Positions 26,564-36,639 are shown, numbered from the stretch's first letter. The stretch: 42,750 bases of DNA from Magnetococcales bacterium (GCA_015233785.1 JADFWT010000012.1:1-42750); one strand, 5' to 3'. Notes: a model not told the origin generated them from the letters alone. Made by a program: numbers and translations.

Positions 26564-28984
26564 ATGCCTACTCTGGTCATCGACGACAAGGAGATCAGCG
26601 TCAAGCCCGGCGCCACCATTATGGAGGCGGCTAAGCAGCTTGGCGTCTTTATTCCGCACTTTTGCTACCATCCCAAGTTGCCGGTAGATGGCAACTGTCG
26701 GATGTGTCTGGTGGAAGTGGTGAAGATGCCGAAGCCTGTGGTCTCCTGCGCCATGCCGGTCAACGACGGCATGGTGGTTAAGACCGACAGTGAAATGGTG
26801 CGTCAGGCGCGCCAGGGGGTGATGGAGTTTTTGCTCATAAACCACCCCTTGGACTGCCCGGTATGCGACCAGGGCGGCGAGTGCAATTTGCAGGATTTCG
26901 CCATGAAGTACGGCCCGGATCGGTCGCGCTTTATTGACGAAAAGCGCAGCGTCCCGGATCGCGATATGGGTCCGCTCATCGAGACGGTGATGAACCGCTG
27001 CATACACTGCACCCGCTGCATACGCTTCTCTACCGAGATTGCGGGCGTTGAGGAGATGGGCGGCATTAATCGCGGCGACCATATGCAGATCGGCGCGGGC
27101 GTTGAAAAGACTTTGAGCTCGGAGTTGGCCGGAAATATGGCCGAGCTCTGTCCGGTTGGGGCGCTAAACCTGAAGCCGTTCCACTACGAGGCGCGGGGTT
27201 GGGAGCTGAAGCAGAGTTCCGGCCTTTGCGGCCAGTGCACCATTGGCTGTCGGGTGCGTCGGGATCATCTGGATGGGGCCATCAAGCGTATCATGGTGGA
27301 TCCATGTGACGAGATCAACGAAGCGTGGATATGCGATAAAGGTCGTTTCTCTTGCGACGGCCTGACGGTGGATCGGTTGACCGAACCTCAGTTGCGGAAG
27401 CCGGATAATGGTGACGCTCTGAACCGCGTCGGGTGGCCTGAGGCGCTGGATTACGCCGCTGAGATTCTCAAGGGTGTGAAGCCTGAAGAAGTTGCTGGTC
27501 TGGCTGGATCGACCGGAACGGTGGGTGAGGAACTTTACGCCTTCCAGGATCTGTTGGTGAACGGCATCGGTACGCCCCATGTGGACCATCGACTGCGTCA
27601 GCGAGATTTTCGTAGCGATTCCGACTCCCTGACTCGGGCCGATCTTTTGATGAACACCTCATTAGTGGATATGGAACGGGCCGACGCCGTCCTTTTGATC
27701 GGTGCTGACCCCCGCTTTGAGGCACCGATTCTAAATCTGCGTATCCGTAAGGCCGTGAAGGCCGGTGCTCAGACGATGTCGGTGCATGCTCGTCGACTGA
27801 ATGGCAATATGGATGGTCTGCAAGAGGCGCTTTGTGCCCCAGGTAGTGAAGCGGCCTTTTTGGGTGAGGTTCTGCAAGCGGTAAAGAGCGGTGTCTCTAT
27901 GGATGAGACCCCAGAGAGCCCCACAGCCGACTCCATTGCCTCAACGTTGGTGAAGGCAGAGCGACCGGTCGTGGTGTTGGGAGATTATGCCATACATCAC
28001 CCTGGAGCCGAGCGCATTCGACGGTTGGCGGTGGCTATTCTTGAAGCCGCAGGCGGATTGACAGAAGCGTGGAACGGTTTCAACCGAGTGACCTCTAGAG
28101 CCAGTGTTCCTGTGGCTCAGGATATGGGGGTTGCACCCCATCGTGGACCTGGCTATTCCCGCAAAGAGAAGCGCGGTTATGATGCCCACCGTATACTTAA
28201 GGCGGCGGCTTCCGGCGAGATTAAGGTGCTGTTTTTGCTTGGGGTTGACCCAGGCTTGGAGAGTAGTGATTCCACGCTGGCCAGAGAGGCGCTCGCCAAG
28301 GCGCGGGTGATCTATCTGGGGGCTTTTGACAGCCCTGTGGTGGAACAGGCGGATGTGGTGCTTCCCGGATTGGTGATCGGTGAGAAAGAGGCCACGCTGA
28401 CGAACTGTGAAGGGCGCGTTCAGCGCAGCGGTAAAGCGGTGGATGGTCCTGGGGATGCCAAAGAGGATTGGCGCATTCTGCGGGCGTTGAGTGATCGCTT
28501 CTCATCGTCGCTGGTGTACAACGATCTCGAAAGTCTACGTTCAGCCATGGCCAAGGCCGATCTGCGTTATAATGTGGAGCGGCTGGATGAGGAGATGCCT
28601 CCGGCTTGTGATCACACCCCAGTGACCAGAGGGTTGGCGGTTGATGGTGTGGATGCTCCGACGCAGTCCCAGGGATTGCGTCTGGTGGTGGAGCCCTCCT
28701 TCTATGTGGATGATCCGGTGGCACGGCGCTCGCCGCTGATGGCCAAGCTGGATAAAGGGAACCGTCTCAGGGTCAATCCTAAGGATGCAGAGTCGGCAGG
28801 TGTAGAGCCTGGACAGAAAGTGCGGGTTATACACGGCGAACGAACAGTGGAGATGGTGGCCGTAAGGGATGACCGTATTCCACAGGGTGTTGTGTTTGCG
28901 TATTACGGGTATCCAACGGGATGCGCGCAGGATCTTTGCAGCGGGGAACAACCGTTCCCTGTGGTCAGTCTGGCCGGCATTTAA
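26564..28984 (+). CDS. nuoG: NADH-quinone oxidoreductase subunit G
   Basis: 806 residues. The 75 kDa-type subunit. N-terminal ligands: N1b Cys34, Cys45, Cys48 and Cys62; N5 His94, Cys98, Cys101 and Cys107; N4 Cys146, Cys149, Cys152 and Cys196. A further set, Cys222, Cys225, Cys229 and Cys257 (LCGQCTIGC and WICDKGRF), matches cluster N7, known from E. coli and Thermus but absent from mitochondria. The rest is a molybdopterin-oxidoreductase-like domain without cofactor, ending in an extended C-terminal domain. It lies 17 bases after nuoF. Confidence 0.97.
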   Translation: MPTLVIDDKEISVKPGATIMEAAKQLGVFIPHFCYHPKLPVDGNCRMCLVEVVKMPKPVVSCAMPVNDGMVVKTDSEMVRQARQGVMEFLLINHPLDCPVCDQGGECNLQDFAMKYGPDRSRFIDEKRSVPDRDMGPLIETVMNRCIHCTRCIRFSTEIAGVEEMGGINRGDHMQIGAGVEKTLSSELAGNMAELCPVGALNLKPFHYEARGWELKQSSGLCGQCTIGCRVRRDHLDGAIKRIMVDPCDEINEAWICDKGRFSCDGLTVDRLTEPQLRKPDNGDALNRVGWPEALDYAAEILKGVKPEEVAGLAGSTGTVGEELYAFQDLLVNGIGTPHVDHRLRQRDFRSDSDSLTRADLLMNTSLVDMERADAVLLIGADPRFEAPILNLRIRKAVKAGAQTMSVHARRLNGNMDGLQEALCAPGSEAAFLGEVLQAVKSGVSMDETPESPTADSIASTLVKAERPVVVLGDYAIHHPGAERIRRLAVAILEAAGGLTEAWNGFNRVTSRASVPVAQDMGVAPHRGPGYSRKEKRGYDAHRILKAAASGEIKVLFLLGVDPGLESSDSTLAREALAKARVIYLGAFDSPVVEQADVVLPGLVIGEKEATLTNCEGRVQRSGKAVDGPGDAKEDWRILRALSDRFSSSLVYNDLESLRSAMAKADLRYNVERLDEEMPPACDHTPVTRGLAVDGVDAPTQSQGLRLVVEPSFYVDDPVARRSPLMAKLDKGNRLRVNPKDAESAGVEPGQKVRVIHGERTVEMVAVRDDRIPQGVVFAYYGYPTGCAQDLCSGEQPFPVVSLAGI

Positions 28985-29052
28985 GGCACGGCCCATCGAC
29001 TTGATGTCTTGGTGGATGCAAGGCGCGGGTGGGATGGGGTCGGAACCGGGAA

Positions 29053-30090
29053 ATGGACATGTTGGAAGCAGCATTACTACAGATACATGGCTTCGGCAAC
29101 GAGTGGTTTGGCTTCCTGTGGCCGCTGGTCTGGTCGGTGGTCAAGGTGATGGTCCTGCTCGGACCGGTGTTTATGGGTGTCAGCTATCTGACCCTGGCCG
29201 AGCGTAAGATTATCGGTGCCATGCAGGTTCGGGTAGGACCCAACCGTGTTGGGTTCTTTGGGCTTTTGCAGCCCTTTGCCGATGCTGCCAAGTTGTTCAC
29301 TAAAGAGACGTTGATTCCGTCTACGGCGGACAAGATTCCTTTTTTGATTGCACCGGTTCTGGTGATGGCCCCTGCACTGCTCTCATGGGCGGTGGTGCCG
29401 ATTTACCCGGAAGTGGTGGTGGCCGAAGTGAACGTCGCCATGCTCTTCCTGCTGGCGGTGGCTTCACTGGAGGTGTACGGCGTGCTGCTGGCCGGATGGG
29501 CCTCCAATACCCGGTACTCGTTTCTTGGTGCGCTGCGTGCGGCTTCCCAGATGATCTCTTATGAGGTCTCCATGGGGTTCGCGCTGGTGCCGGTGGTGAT
29601 GCTGGCCGGAAGCCTCAATCTGACCGACGTCGTGATGTCCCAGCAGAACATGTGGAACATCGTTCCGCTCTTTCCTGCGGCCATGGTTTACTTTATCTCG
29701 GTGGTGGCGGAGACCAACCGCGCCCCGTTCGATCTTCCGGAAGCGGAAGCGGAGTTGGTGGCAGGATTTTTCACCGAATACTCCGGTATGGGCTTCGGCA
29801 TGTTCTTTCTTGGCGAGTACGCCAACATGATTTTGGTCTCGGCATTGGGCGCGTTGATGTTCCTGGGTGGATGGCTGCCGCCATTGGAGATCCTGTCGTT
29901 TATTCCGGGCGTTCTCTGGTTTGGTATGAAGGTGAGCTTCCTTTTGTTTGTGTTTCTGTGGATTCGGGCCACCTTCCCGCGCTATCGCTACGATCAGTTG
30001 ATGCGCATCGGTTGGAAGGTGTTTCTGCCTATCTCACTGGTGTGGATCTTCGTAACGGGAGCCGCCATGCATTTGTTCGGTCTGGCTTAG
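29053..30090 (+). CDS. nuoH: NADH-quinone oxidoreductase subunit H
   Basis: About 345 residues, eight or more membrane helices. Links the quinone site to the proton channels. Signature segments are [21 protein letters not shown], the acidic loop [20 protein letters not shown] and [16 protein letters not shown] 29053 ([11 protein letters not shown]) is chosen for normal family length; ATG 29029 in frame would add eight residues. Confidence 0.96.
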   Translation: MDMLEAALLQIHGFGNEWFGFLWPLVWSVVKVMVLLGPVFMGVSYLTLAERKIIGAMQVRVGPNRVGFFGLLQPFADAAKLFTKETLIPSTADKIPFLIAPVLVMAPALLSWAVVPIYPEVVVAEVNVAMLFLLAVASLEVYGVLLAGWASNTRYSFLGALRAASQMISYEVSMGFALVPVVMLAGSLNLTDVVMSQQNMWNIVPLFPAAMVYFISVVAETNRAPFDLPEAEAELVAGFFTEYSGMGFGMFFLGEYANMILVSALGALMFLGGWLPPLEILSFIPGVLWFGMKVSFLLFVFLWIRATFPRYRYDQLMRIGWKVFLPISLVWIFVTGAAMHLFGLA

Positions 30091-30100
30091 GAGTGGTGGA

Positions 30101-30589
30101 ATGAGTCTGAGACAAACCCTGCGAGGTATGGCGCTTAAGGAGCTGTTTACCGGTATGACGGTGACGCTTCGGCATATGTTTAAGCCGAACATTACCATTC
30201 AGTACCCGGAACAGCGTACGCACATCTCACCCCGTTTTCGCGGTGAGCATGCCCTGATGAAATATAAGAGCGGGCGTGAGCGGTGTGTAGCATGCAAACT
30301 GTGTGAGGCGGTCTGTCCAGCCCAGGCGATCTATATCGAGATCGATGCGGAGAGTCAGGGACAGCGTCGCTGCACCTCGGTGTATGACATCGACAACGGC
30401 AAGTGCATCTTCTGCGGATATTGTCAGGAAGCCTGTCCTGTGGATGCCATTGTGCTGGGCCCCAATTTTGAAATGGTGGCCGAAACCCGTGAAGGGCTGC
30501 TCTCTGACAAAGAGAAGTTGCTCGGCAACGGTGTTAAGTGGAACGACCAGATTAACGCCAATCTGAAGGCGGACGCCAAATACCGGTAG
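30101..30589 (+). CDS. nuoI: NADH-quinone oxidoreductase subunit I
   Basis: 162 residues. The TYKY-type ferredoxin subunit with clusters N6a and N6b. Two CxxCxxCxxxC motifs are seen: Cys62, 65, 68 and 72, and Cys102, 105, 108 and 112. The N-terminal amphipathic helix anchors it to the membrane arm. GGAGTGG precedes the ATG, 10 bases after nuoH. Confidence 0.98.
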   Translation: MSLRQTLRGMALKELFTGMTVTLRHMFKPNITIQYPEQRTHISPRFRGEHALMKYKSGRERCVACKLCEAVCPAQAIYIEIDAESQGQRRCTSVYDIDNGKCIFCGYCQEACPVDAIVLGPNFEMVAETREGLLSDKEKLLGNGVKWNDQINANLKADAKYR

Positions 30590-30603
30590 CTGGAGTGCAG
30601 GAA

Positions 30604-31206
30604 ATGATGGTGGCGGATTTCATATTTTTCATGTTTGCCGCAGTGGTGGTGGTCTCCGCCTTGATGGTAATTACGGTGCGTAACGCCGTACATTCGGTGC
30701 TGTTTCTGGCGCTGACCTTCTTCTCTACGGCGGGACTTTTCGTTCTGCTGCAAGCGGAGTTTTTGGCGGCCATTCTGGTGATGGTCTACATGGGTGCGGT
30801 GGCGATTTTGTTCCTGTTTGTGGTGATGATGCTGGATATTGACTTCACCACACTGCGCAAAGGTGCGCGTGAGCATCTACCGCTTGGCCTTACTGTGGGG
30901 TTGGTGATTCTCCTGGAGGTCGTCGCCATTGGTATGGGCTTTCATCAAAGCCCGGAGTCCGCTGCCGCAGCGGCCGCTCTGGAGCCGATGAACAACACCA
31001 TGGAGTTGGGAAAGCTGCTCTACACCAAGTATCTGTTTCCCTTCGAGGTGATCTCGCTGATTCTGCTGGTGGCGCTGATTGGTGCCGTAGCGCTGACCCT
31101 GCGTCAACGTAAGGATGCCAAACGGCAGGATATACATCAGCAGTTGGCCCGCAAACGTGAGGATGCTGTCCAGTTGAAGAAGGTCTCCTCCGGAGAGGGA
31201 GCATAA
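30604..31206 (+). CDS. nuoJ: NADH-quinone oxidoreductase subunit J
   Basis: About 200 residues, five membrane helices. Signature AVHSVLFLALTFFSTAGLFVLL and the conserved YMGAVAILFLFVVMML of helix 3. The ATG at 30604 has GGAG 8 bases upstream; a GTG three codons earlier is less likely. A charged cytosolic tail rich in Lys, Arg and Gln follows the last helix. Confidence 0.95.
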   Translation: MMVADFIFFMFAAVVVVSALMVITVRNAVHSVLFLALTFFSTAGLFVLLQAEFLAAILVMVYMGAVAILFLFVVMMLDIDFTTLRKGAREHLPLGLTVGLVILLEVVAIGMGFHQSPESAAAAAALEPMNNTMELGKLLYTKYLFPFEVISLILLVALIGAVALTLRQRKDAKRQDIHQQLARKREDAVQLKKVSSGEGA

Positions 31207-31209
31207 ACC

Positions 31210-31512
31210 ATGAGTCTGAACAGCTATCTGATCCTGAGCGCTATTCTGTTCACCATCGGTGTGTTCGGCATTTTCCTGAATCGTAAGAATGTCATCATCA
31301 TCATGATGGGCATTGAGTTGATTCTGCTGTCGGTGAATATCAATTTTGTCGCCTTTTCACACTACGGCGGAGATCTTACCGGGCAGGTATTTACCTTTTT
31401 TGTGATTTCGGTGGCGGCGGCCGAAGCAGCCATCGGCCTGGCGATTTTGGTGACCTTCTTCCGCAATATGGCCACCATTGACGTAGAGAAGATCGACAAC
31501 TTGAAGGGCTAG
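31210..31512 (+). CDS. nuoK: NADH-quinone oxidoreductase subunit K
   Basis: 100 residues, three helices, exactly the usual length. The proton-path glutamates Glu36 (MMGIELILL) and Glu72 ([10 protein letters not shown]) are present. It starts 3 bases after nuoJ ends. Confidence 0.97.
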   Translation: MSLNSYLILSAILFTIGVFGIFLNRKNVIIIMMGIELILLSVNINFVAFSHYGGDLTGQVFTFFVISVAAAEAAIGLAILVTFFRNMATIDVEKIDNLKG

Positions 31513-31518
31513 CTGAGC

Positions 31519-33441
31519 ATGAGCAGCAACTTTCTCATCCTATTATTGCCGCTGTTAGGGGCGCTGATTGCTGGCCTGTTTGGTCGCATCATCGGCCTGC
31601 GGCTGAGCCAGTTGGCCACCATCATTGGTGTTGGCGGGTCCCTGGCGCTCTCTATTATGGCCTTTATGAGTGTAGCCGTTGGGGATGCGCCCACCATCCA
31701 TGAGCCGATATTCTCTTGGATTGTGTCTGGATCCTTCAAGGTGTCGTTTGCGATTTTGATTGATCGCCTGACGGCGGTAATGCTGATCGTGGTAAACGGG
31801 GTGGCATTCCTGGTCCACGTATATTCAGTGGGCTACATGGAGGATGATCCCCATCAGCCTCGTTTCTTCAGTTATCTGTCGCTCTTCACCTTCGCCATGC
31901 TGATGCTGGTCACCGGTGATAATTTTCTGCAACTGTTCTTCGGTTGGGAAGGTGTGGGGCTTTGCTCCTACCTGCTGATCGGCTTCTGGTTTAAAAAGGA
32001 GTCGGCTTGCAACGCGGCCATGAAGGCGTTTCTGGTTAACCGTGTTGGTGACTTCGGTTTTGCCCTGGGAATCTTCGCCATCTACATGATTTTTGGCACG
32101 CTGGACTATGCCGAGGTGTTTGAGTTGGCCCATCAGACCGGCACCTATCCGGCCCAGACCGCTTTCCCGCTGTTTGGTCAGGTGGACACCATCACCTTGA
32201 TATGTATGCTGCTCTTTATGGGGGCCATGGGTAAATCGGCCCAGCTCGGGTTGCACACCTGGTTGCCTGACGCCATGGAGGGACCAACGCCAGTGTCGGC
32301 CCTGATTCATGCCGCCACCATGGTAACTGCTGGTGTCTTTTTGGTCTGTCGCGCCTCTCCGCTGTTTGAACTTTCAGAGTTTGCTCTGGCTGTGGTGACG
32401 CTGGTGGGCGCTTTTACGGCCTTTTTCGCAGCCACCGTGGGCATGGTGCAGAACGATATCAAGCGGGTGATTGCCTACTCCACCTGTTCGCAACTTGGCT
32501 ACATGTTTTTTGGCGCAGGGGTTTCGGCCTATGCCGCCTCTATGTTCCACCTGATGACCCATGCTTTTTTCAAGGCGCTGCTGTTCTTGGGAGCCGGCGC
32601 TGTGATCTACGCCATGCATCACGAGCAGGATATGCGCAAGATGGGTGGGCTGGTGAGGAAAATCCCCATCACCTATGCGCTGATGATGATCGGCACCTTG
32701 GCGCTGACTGGTTTTCCCTATCTGGCGGGCTACTACTCCAAGGATGCCATTCTTGAGTCGGCATACGCTGCCCACACCACGGTGGGGATGATCGCGTGGA
32801 CACTGGGTATCGCCGCTGCATTTATGACGACCTTCTACTCGTTCCGACTGGTCTTTATGACCTTCCATGGCAAGCCAGCCAGCGAGAAAGCCTATGATCA
32901 CGCCCACGAGGCACCATGGGTGATGCGCTTCCCGCTGGTGGTGCTGGCGGTGGGTGCGGTGATCGCTGGTGCTGTGGGTGCGCCCATGGTTGGGGCGGAT
33001 TGGTTCCAGTCGGCTATTCAGTTGGTAGAGGGTCATGACGCACTGGAGCATGCGCACCATGTGAGTGGGCTTGCCAAGTGGGCACCGTTCATCATGTTCC
33101 TGTTTGGGCTTGGCGCCTCCTATCTGCTCTATGTCTTGAAGCCCGACATGCCGGGACGCATTGCCAAGAGCTGGCCTGGGGTTCATCAGTTTCTGCTCAA
33201 TGCCTGGTACTTTGATCGTCTCTATGAGCGTCTGTTTATCAACCCGGCCAAGGTGATTGGGCACGGGCTCTGGAAGACCGGCGATGAGACCATCATTGAC
33301 GGCTACGGCGTCAACGGATTGGCGAACACCATTGGACGCTGGGCCCAGGCCATGCGGCGGCTTCAGACCGGTTATATGTATCACTACGCCTTTGCCATGC
33401 TGGTGGGGGTGCTGGTGCTGGTGACGCTCTACGCGGCGTAA
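31519..33441 (+). CDS. nuoL: NADH-quinone oxidoreductase subunit L (antiporter-like)
   Basis: 640 residues. The distal proton-pumping subunit, with the long lateral helix at its C-terminus. Antiporter-family motifs GWEGVGLCSYLLIGFW and HTWLPDAMEGPTPVSALIHAATMV are present. It lies 6 bases after nuoK. Confidence 0.97.
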   Translation: MSSNFLILLLPLLGALIAGLFGRIIGLRLSQLATIIGVGGSLALSIMAFMSVAVGDAPTIHEPIFSWIVSGSFKVSFAILIDRLTAVMLIVVNGVAFLVHVYSVGYMEDDPHQPRFFSYLSLFTFAMLMLVTGDNFLQLFFGWEGVGLCSYLLIGFWFKKESACNAAMKAFLVNRVGDFGFALGIFAIYMIFGTLDYAEVFELAHQTGTYPAQTAFPLFGQVDTITLICMLLFMGAMGKSAQLGLHTWLPDAMEGPTPVSALIHAATMVTAGVFLVCRASPLFELSEFALAVVTLVGAFTAFFAATVGMVQNDIKRVIAYSTCSQLGYMFFGAGVSAYAASMFHLMTHAFFKALLFLGAGAVIYAMHHEQDMRKMGGLVRKIPITYALMMIGTLALTGFPYLAGYYSKDAILESAYAAHTTVGMIAWTLGIAAAFMTTFYSFRLVFMTFHGKPASEKAYDHAHEAPWVMRFPLVVLAVGAVIAGAVGAPMVGADWFQSAIQLVEGHDALEHAHHVSGLAKWAPFIMFLFGLGASYLLYVLKPDMPGRIAKSWPGVHQFLLNAWYFDRLYERLFINPAKVIGHGLWKTGDETIIDGYGVNGLANTIGRWAQAMRRLQTGYMYHYAFAMLVGVLVLVTLYAA

Positions 33442-33456
33442 GGGGATATTCGTGAC

Positions 33457-34959
33457 ATGCTGAGTCTGGTTACATTTCTACCTTTGATCGGCGGGCTGCT
33501 GATTTTTCTCGCGGTGCGAGATCAGAGCGACAGCAGCGCCTCGACGGCCAAGTATATCGCCCTGGGCGTCTCGCTTCTGACTTTTCTGCTTAGTCTGCGG
33601 CTTTATGTGGGGTTTGATCTTACCACCGCTGAATTCCAGTTTCTGGAAGAGGTGCCGTGGCTGCCTGAACAGGGAATCGTCTACCGGATGGGTATCGACG
33701 GCATCAGTCTGCCGTTTGTACTGCTCACAGCTCTGTTGACCCCCATCTGCATACTCGCCTCCTGGGAGTCCATCACCCACCGGGTGAAAGAGTACATGAT
33801 CGCCTTTTTGGCGTTGGAGAGCTTTGTGATCGGCGTCTTTTGTGCGCTTGATTTCATTCTCTTCTATATTCTCTGGGAAGCGATGTTGATTCCGATGTTT
33901 CTGCTCATCGGTGTCTGGGGCGGACCACGCCGGGTTTATGCGGCGATGAAGTTCTTTCTCTACACCTTGGGCGGCTCGGTATTGATGTTGATTGCGGTGT
34001 TGGCGCTGGCCCATAAGGGCGGTACCTTCAGTATCCCGGAGTTGATGGCTATACCATTTGACTTCGGCTTCCAGATTTTCATTTTTTTGGGCTTCTTTGT
34101 GGCCTTTTCGGTAAAGGTGCCCATGTGGCCGGTTCACACATGGTTGCCGGATGCTCACGTTGAGGCTCCCACGGCGGGGTCCGTTATTCTGGCTGGTGTG
34201 CTGTTGAAGATGGGCGCGTACGGTTTTCTGCGCTTCTCACTGCCGATGGTACCGGACGCCTCACGATACTTTATGCCGATGATTTTTGGATTGTCGTTGG
34301 TGGCCATTGTCTACACAGCGCTGGTGGCGCTGATGCAGAAAGACCTGAAGAAGCTGATTGCCTATTCATCGGTCTCGCACATGGGCTTTGTTACCATCGG
34401 CCTGTTCGCCTTTAATCAGCAGGGCGTCGAGGGGGGCATCTTACAGATGGTCAACCACGGCGTGGTTTCCGGCGCACTCTTCCTGCTCGTGGGCGTGGTT
34501 TACGACCGCCTGCATACACGTGAGATTGCCAAATTTGGCGGTCTGGTTCACCGCATGCCTGTTTATGCGGTGATCTTTATGATCTTCACCATGGCCTCGG
34601 TGGGTTTGCCCGGCACCAATGGCTTCGTGGGGGAGTTCTTGATCCTGTTAGGGGCGTTCCTAACCAATAAAGCCGTGGCCATGGTGGCTGCAACGGGCTT
34701 GGTGCTGGGTGCTGCCTACATGCTCTGGATGTTCAAGAAAGTGGTCTTTGGCGAGATCCAGAACAAGGCAGTGGAGAGCATCACCGATGTTAATGCCAGA
34801 GAGGTGGCGATGTTTGTGCCGTTGTTGATTCTGGTATTCTGGATGGGTTTCTACCCCGGTCCATTCCTGGAGATCATGCACGTCTCGGTGGAGAATTTGG
34901 TGCAGCAGGCCACCGCCGTCAAAACGGGTGTGGCATCCGTAGCAGCAATGGCCCATTAG
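33457..34959 (+). CDS. nuoM: NADH-quinone oxidoreductase subunit M (antiporter-like)
   Basis: 500 residues, about 14 membrane helices. A proton-pumping subunit. Motifs: YILWEAMLIPMFLLIGVWGG, HTWLPDAHVEAPTAGSVILAG, and LIAYSSVSHMGFV. The hairpin-rich repeat begins 2 bases after its stop codon. Confidence 0.97.
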   Translation: MLSLVTFLPLIGGLLIFLAVRDQSDSSASTAKYIALGVSLLTFLLSLRLYVGFDLTTAEFQFLEEVPWLPEQGIVYRMGIDGISLPFVLLTALLTPICILASWESITHRVKEYMIAFLALESFVIGVFCALDFILFYILWEAMLIPMFLLIGVWGGPRRVYAAMKFFLYTLGGSVLMLIAVLALAHKGGTFSIPELMAIPFDFGFQIFIFLGFFVAFSVKVPMWPVHTWLPDAHVEAPTAGSVILAGVLLKMGAYGFLRFSLPMVPDASRYFMPMIFGLSLVAIVYTALVALMQKDLKKLIAYSSVSHMGFVTIGLFAFNQQGVEGGILQMVNHGVVSGALFLLVGVVYDRLHTREIAKFGGLVHRMPVYAVIFMIFTMASVGLPGTNGFVGEFLILLGAFLTNKAVAMVAATGLVLGAAYMLWMFKKVVFGEIQNKAVESITDVNAREVAMFVPLLILVFWMGFYPGPFLEIMHVSVENLVQQATAVKTGVASVAAMAH

Positions 34960-34960
34960 T

Positions 34961-35041
34961 ATTGGGGAGTCCAGAGGGCCTCAGGCCTTCTGGCAGGTGC
35001 AGGACAGAGTCCTGCCAGGGGTTTGGGGACAGAGTCCCCAA
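34961..35041 (+). repeat. Modular hairpin repeat, copy 1 (between nuoM and nuoN)
   Basis: About 80 bases nearly identical to 38691-38770; the first 60 positions differ at 4 sites by eye. It folds into three consecutive hairpins: CCAGAGGGCC/GGCCTTCTGG (34971-34993), GCAGGAC/GTCCTGC (around 34999-35015) and TTGGGGAC/GTCCCCAA (35023-35041). No reading frame crosses it sensibly. It is transcribed inside the nuo mRNA and may affect RNA stability or the nuoM/nuoN ratio (inference). Confidence 0.85.
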
Positions 35042-35080
35042 TAAAGAGACACCGAAAACGTTTTGGGAGCGCAAGAGCCC

Positions 35081-36541
35081 ATGCCTGTTCAATTGCCGGA
35101 TATCAATCTGACCCTTCTACTGCCGGAGATATTTATCGCTCTGGCGGGAATGGCTCTGCTGCTCTTGACGGCGTGGCGTGAGGATCAAGAGGGTCGCGAG
35201 CTGGTCGCCAACGGCACCATCGGCACCATTGTGGTGGCCATGGGGCTGCTCTGGTTTACCGCCCACACCACCCGCACTACTACCTTTGGAGGCATGTTCA
35301 CCAGCGATAGCTTTGCGCTGTATATGAAGATGCTGATGTGTACTGCTGCGCTGCTGCCGCTGTTGGTGAGTCGTGACTACCTGAAGCGTAACGAGATCTT
35401 CAAGGGTGAGTATCAGGTGTTGTCGCTGTTTGCGCTGCTTGGCGGCCTGATTATGGCCTCCAGCGGTGATTTCCTGACCCTCTACCTGGGTCTGGAGCTG
35501 ATGAGCCTCTCCATCTATGTGTTGGCAGCTTTTCGTAGGGACGATAAGCGCTCCAGCGAGGCGGGTCTTAAGTACTTTGTGCTGGGCTCCCTGGCCTCTG
35601 GCATTCTTCTCTACGGCATCACGCTGATTTACGGCGCTTCAGGCACCACCACCTTTACCGATATTCACGCCTATGTCTCCGGCGATTTGCATCACCATGG
35701 CGCCATTGTCAATCTGGGCATGATTCTGATTTTGATCGGCTTCAGCTTTAAGATTGCCGCTGCTCCGTTCCACATGTGGGCCCCGGATGTCTATGAGGGC
35801 GCGCCTACCTCGGTGACGGCCTTTATGGCGGTCATGCCCAAGATTGCCGCCTTTGCCGCACTCTATCGCGTATTGCTTGAGGCGTTTGGTCCTCTGCATG
35901 CAGAGTGGAGCCCGGTTCTACAGTTCCTGGCGGTGCTCTCTGTGGCTGTAGGTGCCTTGGCGGCCATTGCTCAGACCAATATCAAGCGCATGCTGGCCTA
36001 CTCCTCCATCGGACATGTGGGCTACGTGCTCATTGGTCTTTCAGTGGGGAGTGATCTCGGATACCAGGCGGTTCTGGTCTATCTGGCGGTCTACATTTTC
36101 ATGAATGTCGGAGCCTTTACACTGATTTTGCTGCTTAATCGTGATGGCGTGGGTGACGAGATTTCCGATTACCAGGGGTTGGCGCACAAGCGTCCGTTGC
36201 TGGCCTTCCTGATGGCGCTTTTCATGTTTAGCATGGCGGGCATTCCGCCGTTGGCTGGATTCATCGGTAAGCTATACGTCTTTATGGCGGCGGTGCAGGC
36301 CGGCATGATTAAGCTGGCCATTGTCGGCATTCTCTTCTCGGCGGTGGGTGCCTTCTACTACCTGCGGGTGGTGAAGCGCATGTACTTTGATCAGCCGCAG
36401 AGCGACAGGGACTTTGAGATGGAGGTGAGTATCCCCAACCGTCTGGTGATGGGGGTGACCGGTCTGTTTGTGGTGATTGTCGGTATTTTTCCCGAACAGA
36501 TTTTAACTTGGGCCAAGATCTCCATGAGCTCGTTTCAGTAG
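35081..36541 (+). CDS. nuoN: NADH-quinone oxidoreductase subunit N (antiporter-like)
   Basis: 486 residues. The third proton-pumping antiporter-like subunit. Motifs: LYLGLELMSLSIYVLAAF, HMWAPDVYEGAPTSVTAFMA, and MLAYSSIGHVGYVLIGLS. ATG 35081 gives the family start MPVQLPDINLTLLLPEI; a TTG at 35063 is rejected. It is separated from nuoM by 121 bases, the largest gap in the operon, filled by the repeat. Confidence 0.97.
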   Translation: MPVQLPDINLTLLLPEIFIALAGMALLLLTAWREDQEGRELVANGTIGTIVVAMGLLWFTAHTTRTTTFGGMFTSDSFALYMKMLMCTAALLPLLVSRDYLKRNEIFKGEYQVLSLFALLGGLIMASSGDFLTLYLGLELMSLSIYVLAAFRRDDKRSSEAGLKYFVLGSLASGILLYGITLIYGASGTTTFTDIHAYVSGDLHHHGAIVNLGMILILIGFSFKIAAAPFHMWAPDVYEGAPTSVTAFMAVMPKIAAFAALYRVLLEAFGPLHAEWSPVLQFLAVLSVAVGALAAIAQTNIKRMLAYSSIGHVGYVLIGLSVGSDLGYQAVLVYLAVYIFMNVGAFTLILLLNRDGVGDEISDYQGLAHKRPLLAFLMALFMFSMAGIPPLAGFIGKLYVFMAAVQAGMIKLAIVGILFSAVGAFYYLRVVKRMYFDQPQSDRDFEMEVSIPNRLVMGVTGLFVVIVGIFPEQILTWAKISMSSFQ

Positions 36542-36580
36542 ATGCAGCGCCCGCGTAGAGTGGGTGTCATGTTGAGTATA

Positions 36581-36622
36581 GAGAAGGGAGTCGCGTGGCT
36601 GCGTGGCTCTCTTCTTGTTTTT
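36581..36622 (+). terminator. Possible terminator after nuoN
   Basis: GAGAAGGGAGTC (36581-36592) pairs with GGCTCTCTTCTT (36605-36616), with several G-T pairs, around a 12-base loop. TTGTTTTT follows. It would end or attenuate the nuo transcript before the methyltransferase gene. Confidence 0.5.
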
Positions 36623-36639
36623 GTGGTCCTGGTTGATTG

